A DNA stretch of 64,000 nucleotides from Voacanga thouarsii (Eukaryota; Streptophyta; Magnoliopsida; Gentianales; Apocynaceae), in assembly GCA_026120185.1 (NCBI GenBank), contig JANUWF010002353.1, positions 952,140 to 1,016,139 of the forward strand, given 5' to 3'. Of this stretch, positions 25,503 through 36,959 are shown piece by piece. Below the pieces are notes generated by a model, which saw nothing but the letters and a program-made list of their open reading frames with translations, did not search any database and had not been told where the DNA came from. Within the stretch, counting starts at the first letter, position 1; each line of letters begins with the position of its first letter. The translations under genes were made by a program, and so were the position numbers.

Positions 25503-26269
25503 ATGTTGGCAAGTACATGTATCTGTTGGCTTCCAATTGGCCAGCTTTTTCTGTTTTTCATCTTCTTGACGGCTGTTGCAGTGGCAAATAGAGATGTCAA
25601 GGAGGTGAATACATAGACGAAGAATTTGAGGATAATATACATATGTTTCTGTAAATTTTGTGGGCTTATGATTGATATGATCATGTACCTTACAGGACTT
25701 TTTTATTGTTTTCTTGAAGGATTCTTATCCACATTATAAAGAACCTGCAGTTCAGAACCATGTTGATATTCTCTCAACCCTCAAAGGAAGGTTTGTTCTT
25801 GCCCTTTGATACTTATATCCATTAATGAATTCTATAGATGTTTACATTTCTTCTACATTAGAAAGAAGTTTTCTTGACTCTGGGCTGCCTTCATTAAAAC
25901 AGTGAAACTGATGCAAGAGGGTCCCTGGTCTACAGCTACACGACAAGCTTCAATGTATTCGCGACAAAGCTGTCCAAAGATGAAGTTGGCATGTTATCCA
26001 GTATGAAAACAGTGTCTGAAAATTTGGCTGAATTTGTTTTAAATGCTTTTGTGGGTTGCTTTAAATGAGGTGATTGTTACTGGAATTTGATCTCTTCAGG
26101 CATGGATGAAATACTTTCGGTGTTTCCAAATCGATATCGCAAGCTGCATACCACTAAATCCTGGGAATTTATCGGACTAATGACAGTGCAATATGCATAT
26201 TGTTTTATGAAGAATCCATCCTATGGGCCAGTTGTTTCTATTTGTTTGTTTAGTGAAAGTTCCATTTAA
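25503..26269 (+). CDS. Truncated subtilase: signal peptide plus I9 prodomain only
   Basis: Four exons (25503-25604, 25696-25790, 25903-26000, 26100-26269) join in frame with GT-AG junctions to give 154 residues. Exon 1 is a secretion signal (hydrophobic core LFLFFIFLTAVAVA). Exons 2-4 are a full inhibitor-I9 prodomain of plant subtilases, with DFFIVFLKDSYPHYKE, RGSLVYSYTTSFNVFATKLS, MDEILSVFPNRYRKLHTTKS and WEFIGL. The catalytic domain that should follow is absent; after WEFIGL the frame runs about 29 unrelated residues to a stop. A full plant subtilase is about 750 residues. It is most likely a gene fragment, but the frame could still make a secreted prodomain. An MLO fragment follows on the same strand. 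Confidence 0.7.
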
Positions 26270-27014
26270 AATGACTTTGTCAAATTCATCTCTTGACTGT
26301 GTAGCCCTTATCCCTTCGTTGTTTTAGCAGTTGCGGTTTTGATCATTATTCCTGACTTCTATTCTGAACCTTCTCTAACCATTCTAAATCATAAATTGAA
26401 TGCAAAGATTATATATGAACGAAGATTATCATATGAAGAGTTCTGGATTACAATCTAACAATCATTTTTAATAAACTACCGGTCTCCCATTGTTTAAAAA
26501 GTTGTGGTCTTCAACGCAGTGGAGCTGTTGAATTCTCGGACCCTTGATTCATTCAAAGAATTGTAGATTGTGCTGACAAAGGGAGATTTGAATGGTTAAA
26601 AATTGCCTTTTTGTTTATTGTTTTTATTCTCTCTAAACAAATATATATGTTGCTTACTCAGTTGATCTCAATACCTCTATTTCTTATAGCGTATATTTTG
26701 GGCAAGGATGATTTTAAAATGCTACTTTGTATTTCCATTTGTCAATGAATGCAGATATGTGAAAGATGTTTGGCAGAATTTAAGCATCTGTAATAACAAC
26801 TTTGTGATACGCATAAACAGTTTAAACATAACAGCCCATAGGTTGTTCAAGCATCATAGAATTGATCTGTTTAGAATTTTATCAATAGTTGTGAGTTTAA
26901 TTTGTTCTAATCATGTGAATATTGCAATATAGCAGTATGTTGTTCCTATTGTAGATATAGGTGATGTGTCCTTCATTAGAACCAATATGCTACTTTGCAC
27001 GGTTTATTTTTTAG

Positions 27015-27379
27015 TTGCTTCTTGCTGTAGGTACAAAGTTGGAGCATGTGATTACCCAGCTGGCTCATGAGGTTGCTGAGAAACATGTGGCTATAGAAGG
27101 TGAATTGGTGGTACAACCTTCTGATGATCATTTTTGGTTTTGCAAGCGCCGAATTGTTCTATACTTGATACATTTTATTTTCTTCCAAAATGCTTTTGAG
27201 ATTGCATTTTTCTTCTGGATATGGGTAAGCGAATTTTTGAACTTAAGCATTGTATACATAGTGTAGCTTTTCAATTGTTTTTGTAACTTAAATGCATTTG
27301 GTGTACTGTAGGTCTAATATGGCTTTGACTCCTGCATAATGGATCAATTTTGTTACATCGTACCTAGACTAATCATAGG
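27015..27379 (+). pseudogene. MLO family fragment, two exons
   Basis: Exon A (27015-27224) reads LLLAVGTKLEHVITQLAHEV, then VVQPSDDHFWF and FQNAFEIAFFFWIW, and ends at a GTAAGC donor. This is the region after an early transmembrane segment of plant MLO membrane proteins. After a TGTAG acceptor, exon B (27312-27379) continues with YGFDSCIM and YIVPRLIIG, ending at GTAAAG. Exon B contains TAA as its second codon, where the family has no stop. No upstream or downstream MLO exons are recognisable nearby, so only a small central part survives. Confidence 0.82.
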
Positions 27380-29223
27380 GTAAAGTTATCATTTCTCTTC
27401 CCACATTTCTAACCCTTGGCAGTTATCCTTCCCAAGTTTTGTTGTGGTTGCTTTAGTTGGTTAGAAGTCATGAACAAAAGCATGATTGTGTGCTAAGTAT
27501 ATTGGGCATCTATATAAGTATGATTGGGCAACCATTCGGTGTTTTGCGACGATAGTTTACCATCAGAAACCTACGTATGATGCACAATTTAAGTTTAAAT
27601 CCAATTTCAAGTACTTCATTTTTTTGGCATGGGGCATAAATTTTTAAATGTTTTCAGTACAGCTATGACCATAAATGATTGCTTTTACAAATACTCTTCA
27701 TTGCCATAGCAGTTGTCAAACCAACAAAGATTTGAGGACAGAAAGCTCCAATATCATATTAAATTTGGTCATACGAGTTCCTCCAAGGACTTCTTTTCTA
27801 CTTTATTTGACGCTTTCCTTTCTATTAGTGAAATATTCAGCATTAAAAAAAAAATGCATGTATGCGAATTTTTTTTCTTATTACTTCTCACATGATGTAT
27901 GCAGTTATCATGGATATTTGAAAAGGAAAATATTATGTTAGGGTGGAGATGGAACTGTCAACCTTCACCTAATAGTAAGAAAATCACAGTAGACATCTTG
28001 GATTTTGTCATGGATGCAAACATATGATTAAGTGTAAGATTATCTGTTATTGCTTAGCTGTCTTGCCTAATCATTCATTCCTTTGTGCGTTATGGGTATG
28101 AGCTAAGGTGAAACCTTGCCTCAAATATTTCTGTGAAATTGTCAAAATGTGGAGCATGTTGTATATTTGACATTGTATCTTCTTTAATCAGTGTAGTTTC
28201 AGTGTTTTAATGTGCAAGCTTATATGGAAAATATGCATCCTTAAGCCACTTTTATTCTAGAGAGTACATTCAAAGGACGAATGTCATATTAAATTTTGCG
28301 CTGCTCTGCTGGTGTTCACTTTCTTGAGTAAATTCATCATTTCCTTGATTAGGATTCATTTTCCTCTCTGCTTTAATAACTGTTTTATTACAGTATTTGC
28401 ATTTCCATGTACTGTATGCAGCACAAAAGAAATAAATTTCTGCTATTAAATTCAATATTTTTCTATTAAATATTGATGTGTCTCTTGCTGTAACTTTAAT
28501 GAAGTGTAAATACTGAACAAAAACATATCAAATTACATCCATGCAGAATAAATAACAGGATTCTAGACGTATGATCCTTTTAGCAAGGCATGGAAGCCTA
28601 CAAAATCTCACCGAGAAACCATATTCCAGATTATGTTCATTTGCGCCTTAAGCTCTCTAGCTAATGAAAAAGCTACAAATTCTAAACCATATAATTGTGT
28701 AGAATTCAATTAAAATGATTGTCTAAAGCCATATTCTAACCACACACTTCAAAATTTTCACTCCCTAAATTGCAGAGGGCTATGGTCTTTGAAAGGAGTC
28801 AATAAAAGTCAAGATATGGACTAAGTTAAACAACTTTAAATATAATTTTACAAGCTTTTCTTCTTACTTTACTTATTTTTTATTTTATTATTTTAATTTT
28901 CTTTTTATTTATTTATTTTTATTTTTTGAAATCCTCCAAATATTCAAATCAAATCAAGAAGTTACATTTGGTCAAATGATATAAAACAGAGTAATTCTTA
29001 ATTTTTTTTTTCGAATTTGAAAATTCAACCTACCACCTTCCCCGAGTTTGACCAGTTAATAAAAAAGGAAATGAAAATGGAAGGTTGGATTCTTTTTTTA
29101 TTATTTTTATGATATTATTAAGGTCAAACTCCACTAATTCGATTTCTATGTCACAACGGATTCTATAGATATAGCCTTTAATGAGAAAAAATATCAAATA
29201 AAGAGATTTATTCATACAAGTAA
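27380..29223. other. Spacer, no gene recognised
   Basis: AT-rich sequence with short open frames only. A weakly MLO-like acceptor near 27655 was considered and not supported. Around 28860-29000 the sequence is almost pure A/T. A 16-bp word ending in GAGATTTATTCAT occurs twice at about 29199-29238, just before the plastid-like block. Confidence 0.5.
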
Positions 29224-29562
29224 AGAGATTTATTCATTGATAAGAAAAAGAAAAAACGTGAACGGGGTTGGATTGATGATAAAATAGAATCCTGGGTCGC
29301 GAACAGTGATTCGATTGGTGATGAAGAAAGAGAATTATTAGTTCAGTTCTCCACCTTAACGACAGAAAAGGGGATTGATCAAATTCTATGGAGTCTGACT
29401 CATAGTGATTATTTATCAAAGAATGACTCTGGTTATCAAATGGTTGAACAACCGGGAGCAATTTACTTACGATACTTAGTTGACATTCATAAAAAGTATC
29501 TAATGAATTATGAGTTCAATACATTCGGTTTAGCAGAAATAAAATATTACCTGTTTTATTAA
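29224..29562 (+). pseudogene. ycf2: Nuclear plastid DNA fragment: part of ycf2
   Basis: One frame stays open for about 113 codons and reads as Ycf2: [58 protein letters not shown] and [19 protein letters not shown], then a short diverged tail before TAA. Ycf2 is a giant plastid-encoded protein of the inner-envelope import motor, so this is about 5% of it. No plastid promoter or flanking plastid gene is visible. The lack of stops suggests a fairly recent transfer or little drift; it cannot function here. Confidence 0.9.
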
Positions 29563-29769
29563 TTAATAAAATAAAGATTACATAAAATGGAGATTTGATA
29601 CCCAAACCTCTTTAAAATATTACAATGATTAAATTTAAAAATATAATAAATATTCTAAAAATAAAATTAAATACATAATATTACTTATCCTAAGTTACTA
29701 ATTATTTGAATACTAAACTAACTATTTGGCTCACCCCATTCATCATTTGAATCATCATCAACAATTTAT

Positions 29770-32700
29770 AAATTAGCCGTTCTATCTTCGGCTGCAAACC
29801 AATTACAGTAACACATTAACATCTCAAAAGTATGGGGAGCCAATCAAGATCTTCTTTCATCAATTGTTCGAGCACTCTCATTGAAGACGGTTTCTGATGG
29901 TACTGTGGAGACAGGTGGTGTCAAAAGATCACGTGCCATTTTAGATAAAATGTGGTATTGACTTAATGAGCTTTCCATCAACCACAAATATCAAAATATT
30001 GATCCTCATTTTCTACCAAGGATTGCATCTCGTAAATTTTCATCTCGTTGTAAGTGATAGATGATCTTTTTTTACGCTTCAACTCCATGGATTAAATACT
30101 GATGAAATCGAAGAGGTAGATTTTCGTAGTGATTGAAAGTGACTGTTATATGATGATGAACCTTGCCTACTTAAATTAGGAGAACCAAAATAAGAAGATT
30201 AAAACTCATACAAATTATATATGTCAGATAGAGTTTTAGTTGTTTTATCTTTTATATCTTTTATCATATATTACCTAAGTGTTTGAAATTCATCAAAATC
30301 TAATGTTTCATATAGATATTTAATAATACTATGAAATTCAATCATTTTTACTCGAGGATCCATACATAATACCATACAATATAAAATAGGAATACCTTCA
30401 TAATATTTTTTATATTTTTGATAGGGTCTAAATTATTCATATTTTTTCTAATTATTTGATATTATTTTGTGATACATTTTGTGAAATAACTAGTCATATT
30501 CCTTCGTATTTAAGATTTTACTCTTGGAAAGGTATTTTGTATATTATTTCAAATTTTAGGAGTAAAATAAGACAAAAACATCATAGAATATAATAGAGGC
30601 GGCGCCACCCCCGGGAAGAGGAACTGACACCAATTAGCCACTGGAAGAACAAAGAAAAGTGCAGAAAAATTGAGAAGAAAGAGAGGAGAATTGCATTTAA
30701 AATTGAAATGGCTAAAGGGAGCCATGGCATTGCTCGTTCACGACTCACAAAGGGAAGAACAATTAATTAAAGAAAAGCATGAATTTTGGTGGTGGGCCAA
30801 GAAGAATGGAAAAAAAGTCAGCAAAAGTGGGCTGAAAGGAAGCAGCCGAAACAAGCAAACAAGGGAAGGAGAGTTTCGGTCAGCAATCAAAGGAAAAAGA
30901 AGCAATTAGCTTCGTGGCTCAATTGAGCCAATAACAAGAAAAAGACAATTGCAGCAAACAAACAATTTCGGTGGGCCCAGGTGCAAGAAAAAAATCAACA
31001 ATAGTGGCTCTACAAAGGACAAAAGGAAATTAAACAAGAAGCAGCAAAATTTTGGTGGGTTGTGATGGTTAGCGGCTCAATTGAGCCGCTGCGACAAAGA
31101 AAGAAACAACAGGATTTTAGGTGGCTTCAGTAGATTTTCTTCAGCTTCAATTTGGAAGCCGAATCAACAATCGAATCAACAATTTCAATTTAGCAACACA
31201 AATTGCAAACTCCAGCACAAAACGACAAAGTCCAATCCAAATCCAATTGAAGTAAATTTAAGTAGATTCCACACTTCCAATTCAGATAACAAAATCGTCA
31301 GTACAAAGGACAAAAGACAAGAGTGAAAATTGCTTTCCAAATTGAAGTCCAATTTCTCACTGTCAAAGTCAAAACGGTGGACTTCTTATTTTCTTTAGTT
31401 TTCTTCTTTAGGTTTTATTTAGACTTTTATTTAGCAATTTCTATTCCTTTTTAGTTTTAGATTATTTTTTGGTAATTACTTCTTTTTTATTTATGACTCT
31501 TTTAGGAACTTTATAAGCCTATAAATAAAGGCCAATTTACCCTAGAAAGGGAGGTACACAATGTAGTAGGGATTTAGATTTATTTTTGAGTGCATCACCA
31601 ATATTTTCTCGAGATTAAAAATTCAATGAGGATTTTGCAAGAAGGTTTTCAAAGGAAGAAGAGGGAGGCTTGTCTATGAGTTCTTTCTTTTACTTTGTTT
31701 TCTTTTTCTTGAACAATGATATGTTAATTATTTTATTATAATTCGGCATTATTTTAGATAATCATGATTCGTTATTTGATCTTTTGATTAATTGGTTATT
31801 ATTCTTGATATTTAATTACTTGGGCATATTCCGAGATTAGTTGGTTGTTTCTATTGTTAACTTGCTAGACTAAAGAGGTTGATGATAGTTGCAATTGATT
31901 AATTTTCACATTCATTGGTTGTTAACTTGTTAGACCAAAGAGGTTAATTGCTGAGGATTGAGTAATTAAAGGTTAATTGATGTTTGCCAAACTAATGATT
32001 CATTGATTAATTTCATATTTTAAATTTGCCAGACCACGAAAATTTAATTAAGGATTGTGTTTCATGCATATTTTGGATGAATTAGTTGAAATAAATCAAG
32101 TGATGCTAATTTATCTAGAAGGTAGTAATTAGTTGAGACAGATCAAGTGATGCTAATTTACCTTAATCCTTCATGGTGCCGAGAGAATGATTGATTATAA
32201 TAATGGTTAAGTTCTTGAAGATCATGGTTGTCTAATCAATGGTTTGAATTACATACTTTTTCATCATTGACATGTACATATTTTTATTTTATCTTCTTTT
32301 TAGTTTTCCTTTTTATTTTATTTTCACTTTGTTGAGTCAGTTAAACAATGAAAGAGAGGTAATTAATGTTTACTTGTTCCTTGAGGATCGACACTCGTTT
32401 GAACCCTATACTCAGTAATAATGAGTACGCTTGCTCATATGTGTGATTTGGGTCAAACGTTTTAATTTAAACTTGATTGGGAATGTGCTTAGTTTTTGTA
32501 TGACTTTTATGCCCAAATTTGAACACATCAATTTTTCAAACGTACTTCTCATAAAATAACCATATTGGGGATTGTCCATATATTCACAAAAATATATGTG
32601 CTACATTAGCAAGTATTGGAAGAATATGATGAGTAGTGAGATAATAAGATTCCGATAAAAGTTCAGTTACTTCTTTAAAAGTAAATAAAAATATTGAAAG

Positions 32701-34003
32701 TGCAATACAATTTTCAAAATGAATTTCAGTTAGTTGAGGTTGAAAATTGTTACTGTTATAAAATTCAATAAATTGATTTTGAAAAGGTATAACACTTTTA
32801 AATATATTTAAAACTGAGTTCCATATAATTTTATAATCTAATCTAAATTTTTTAAAAGATACACCTTATTCTTGGCATAAAGCCTTAAAATTTTGTTACC
32901 TAGTTGGGAAAGTTTTAATAAATAAAACAATATTTCTAATTATATTAACAATATCATCAACATATTTATATCATTCCTTAACACATAAATTAAGTATATG
33001 ACAATTACATTTAATATGAAATAAAATATCATATAATATAAGATTCATAATAATTTTCAAAATTGCTATCGCAGAATCATTATTTGAAGCGTTATCTAAA
33101 GAAATAAAAATAATTTTATTTAAAATCACATATTCATCACATGTTTGAGTAATCATTATAGCTGTACTACTACCTACATGAGGATATTCAAATAATTTAA
33201 AATAAATAGTTTTTTTTTATACTAACCAATCATGATCTATCCAATGACATGTAATGCACATATAAGACTCATTAGTAATTGCAGTTTAACCATCACAAGT
33301 AAGAGCAAATTTTTAATTATAAGAATCAAACATAACAATTAGATACTCTTTTATTTCTTTATATATCTTTATTATATCATTTTTAACGTAGGTCTAGAAA
33401 TCCTTTTCCATACTGGTTGACAATTGTTTTGCTTGTATTGTTTATAATGTGGATTTTCTGCAAATTGAAAGATAATTTAGTTTGAATAATCATTTTAACA
33501 AATTCACTTCTATTTTTTTTATGATCGTATTTAAAATGACCAATAATTTGACTTCCTGTAGTATGAATTTATTGTTGTTTAAGTAGATTTTCTAACCAAT
33601 TATTATGTGACATTTTCATTTGTTTAACTAACGTTCTCGTCCCTCCTCCCTTCTTATTTTAAATATGATCATAAAAAAATAGATGTTTACAAAATTCAAA
33701 AAATGCCCTACAAAATTTACATGTTACCCTATCATTATCATTATCATTATCATTTTCAAAAAGATTCCAAACCATAGATGTTTTTCCTTTAGTTATAACT
33801 TCCAAAATTTCAATGTCATCCTGACCTATATTAGATTCATTAAGATTAATAGTTGGAGTTGGTTGTGATTGTGAAACACTAACGCTAGACCTACTAGGGC
33901 CTTCATTTTCATTAATTATTAAATTAAAGATTGGATCTATATTGGAATCAAAATGTGCATATAATTGTGATGAAGAAAAATGATGATATTGATTTGGATC
34001 CAT
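29770..34003 (-). pseudogene. hAT-family transposase remnant, split by an insertion
   Basis: The first ATG is at 34003. The N-terminal part includes a BED-type zinc finger with TSMVWNLFE and VTCKFC (about 33700-33790). The middle has the hAT catalytic-region motif ISLDNASNNDSAIAILK and FHIKCNCHILNLCVKE (32971-33156). Beyond the insertion, MDPRVKMIEFHSIIKYLYE lies near 30350. The C-terminal dimerisation domain follows with KMARDLLTPPVSTVPSETVF and ARTIDERRS, ending NWFAAEDRTANL at about 29780. Stops and shifts are frequent. I did not find clean terminal inverted repeats. A CG-rich tract at 34570-34670 is typical of hAT subterminal regions. Confidence 0.85.
30590..32545. mobile_element. Unclassified 2-kb insertion inside the hAT transposase
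   Basis: hAT coding similarity stops on either side of this block, so it entered after the hAT element. The left part is purine-rich (short frame at 30670-30909, no family). The middle contains an AT-rich run and repeated TTGATTAATTTTCA-type words. The right part has TTCCTTGAGGATCGACACTC, a phrase I associate with plant LTR sequences. I could not fix the ends or find a target duplication. A solo LTR or a non-autonomous retroelement is possible. Confidence 0.45.
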
Positions 34004-34559
34004 TATTTCTAAAAAAAAATAAATAATCAATCAAAATTCAAATAAAAGTTCAATAAAATAAAATAAAGTATTAACAAATAATAAAATAAGAGAATTGAAA
34101 AATATAAATAATAAATTAACTTAAAAATTAAACAAATAAACAATTAATAAAGCTAAAAAATAAGAATGTAAAATTTAGAAATACTAACTAGTTGATGGCC
34201 AAGAATAACAACACTTTGTGGAGCTTTAATTCTTGTATCCACTATTCTGCCACTCAACAATCTTCCAAAATATGAAGACTTTCTTGAAAAATTGAAAAAG
34301 TATATTAAAAAATAAATTCTATTCTAACACTATTTTGTAGAGAAAATGAAGAGATTTGAGGATTATGAGAGAAAGATGAATAAAAATAAGAGAGTTTGAG
34401 AGAATTGGCGAAGAGTTAGAGAGTGTTTGATGAGTTTTGGGGTAAATTGGAGGATATTTATAGAGTTTTGGGGATTAGGGACGAGAATATTTTCGTTAGG
34501 GACTAAATTAAAAAAAAACATTAATAACCGTTTTAAGGATCAAAATGAAAAAAAAAAAA

Positions 34560-34680
34560 AACTTGAGAGCGCGGGCCGATCCGTGGTGGGCCATAGATTT
34601 TTATCTTTGCCCCGGACCGGCCTGGTGAACAGTGGCCGGTTCAACCCCAACTCGATCTGACGGGCCGAAGTAGTCCACTT
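34560..34680. other. CG-rich tract, probable hAT subterminal region
   Basis: GGCC-containing words alternate on both strands (GCGGGCCGATCC, CCCCGGACCGGCC, GTGGCCGG, GACGGGCC) within an otherwise AT-rich region. This is the usual character of plant hAT ends upstream of the transposase. The terminal repeat itself is not identified. Confidence 0.4.
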
Positions 34681-34844
34681 ACTAATGCTACTTTTAAACA
34701 GATGAAGAATTATATAGTTACATACTGTAAGTAGTATCAATTGAATAAGATACTATAACGTTATTACATAATCTTGCGGTGAAATTTATAAAGTTGCCCA
34801 ATCAATCTCCACTGGTGGAAACTTCTGCAACATGAAATTCTCTC

Positions 34845-36470
34845 ATTCATCAAAAGTGGGCTCATCAAAATCCAAGAAGATGATATCAAGTTCAGGTGAA
34901 GATATCTCCAGTGATGATATTTCATTAGATGTTAAAGGTGAAGATGATGATGATGATGATGATGATGATACCTCCACCTTAACTTCTTGATCAGGTCCTC
35001 TCGGATGAACAATTTCACCAAATGATGGATCATCATAGGTGTTCTCTAGTTTTGGTTGAATTCCATTTCTGTTGCTGATGACAATGACTTCCCAATCTTT
35101 GCATCAGAAACAAACTTACTCTGCTCAGAATTCACGCCTTTTTATAATGGAAAGAGGGAATAAGGGGAAATAAATTATAGTAAAACAGAAGTTAGGTTCA
35201 AGAAAGTTGCCGTTGGTTTTGTATTCAGATAATCTTATTTGAATTTATCTTCATCTCAATCCATCTCATCCTCATATTTAAAAAAAAAAAAAAACTAAAG
35301 AGATGATCTTCATGTATATTCAATGAGGTTATGTGTCAACAATGGATGCTACCACGTATCATAGTATGAGCTTTCCTTATAGTTTAGTAATGCAAGGGTG
35401 ACCGATAGTGAAGTAGTACCATAGGAAAGGAGGTTTTTTTTTTTTAATTTTTTTTTTTTAAAGAAGAGAAGGAGAAGATAAGGAGTGGGAAGGATGATAG
35501 GAGAAATGAAGGCACATAATTTGATATTGAACCCAATACATATATTTCGAAGAATAACTCTCTTATTAATAAGACAAGTTATTGTCAATTAAAGGAAAAA
35601 TAAAAAGAATTCAAGTAACAAAATCGAATATAAAACTATAAATTTTTAAATAGTAAAAAAAAATTTTTTTTTACTTATTAAAAAAATAATAATAAAGGAA
35701 CACACTAAATTTAAAAAAGTAGCATATAATTCTACTCACACCTACTCTTATTTTCCAAAGATTCCTTCATGTTATTGAACATGTTGTGCTTTAAAAAATT
35801 GTGAACTGTGATTTCTCATTCTTTGTGAGTTCGGTAAACTTGTGCTTCTTCACCTAAATTGGCAACCACAAGCAAAAATCTGTCCTGCCCATGTATATGA
35901 CTATAGTGACCAGATCCCCAACCCCGGACAATCTCCATATGAAACTGTACCAAGCGTCTCTTGTCTATAACCTTCCGAGGTCTTGTCTACTACCTTTTCA
36001 GTGGAAGTTGAGACCACCCAGTCTCGTCTGCTAGTAAATAATCCACAATCCCCAGATAAGCAATGTCCCCATTTTTGTCATCCATCTCTCCATAACCACA
36101 AAAGCCATGATCAGTCACTTCCTTTTTAATTTCCCAAAAGATAGCACGATGATCGCGTTATAGGAAATACAAAAATTTTGGGGTCATTGTCTTCAAACAG
36201 AGCCAATTGGGAACACTATATATACATATATATATGCATTGCAATCAAATTTCTAAATATACATGCATTGCAATAAAATTATGGACCACTGCACTGAGTC
36301 CTTTTTTCCTTACGGCATTGCCTGGTTGTCGCCATATTGTCGTCTCTTCACAACCACAAATTCCATGATTACACACTTCCGGCCATCGATTTCCCTGACC
36401 TCAAAAAGATTATGGACGAAGTTCATGTTGAAGGCATCAAAGTTTAAGCAGGCCAGATCTTCCATTCTCG
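34845..36470 (-). other. Unrecognised coding-like segments on the minus strand
   Basis: Several minus-strand stretches look protein-coding but match no family I know. Near 36330-36480: MEDLACLNFDAFNMNFVHNL and EIDGRKCVIMEFVVVKRRQY. Near 35990-36120: GYGEMDDKNGDIAYLGIVDY and LLADETGWSQLPLKR. Near 35840-35970: RLVQFHMEIVRGWGSGHYSH and DRFLLVVANLGEEAQVYRTH. Near 34845-35140: an acidic and poly-Ser tail ending DIIFLDFDEPTFDE before TGA. They are separated by stops and shifts. They may be exons of one decayed gene or of several. Confidence 0.35.
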
Positions 36471-36959
36471 CATTAACCTGCTATTAGCACATGATTCTCT
36501 ATGTCTTTGTGTACTACGTTGTTCTCTTATTTATAAATGTCACCTATGTTTCAATCAAAATGTTGTCCAAGAGTTCACGAGACTGCTGCAGCATGGAATA
36601 ATTACGCCTTCTCCTTTCTTTGCCATGAACAAACAAATTGAAAAAGTAAAACGATGCTTTCGTGGCCCTGTAGCTGATATTTTTCTTTGATCTTTGGGGC
36701 TGTCTTTTCATGAATCTTGATTGCAGAAACCAGACATATATAAAGCTAGTCTTGATGGAAAACTTGTGGACCAGTTTGATCATAGTGTCCGCTGCACTGC
36801 ACTCTTCATCTCTACCACATTGTTTAAAGAACATTGTAGAAACCTGCCAGTAGTGACGGAAGTACCCGCTCCCGAAATTTTCTGGCTCCCGAAACTTGTC
36901 TTTAGAAACTTTAAATTTCTTGTTCCGTTCTTGTTTATAATAGACTACATTTGACCATT

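Noticed and set aside
27655..27700. A further MLO exon after an apparent TTTTCAG acceptor
   Set aside because: Only a few codons resemble the family; too weak.
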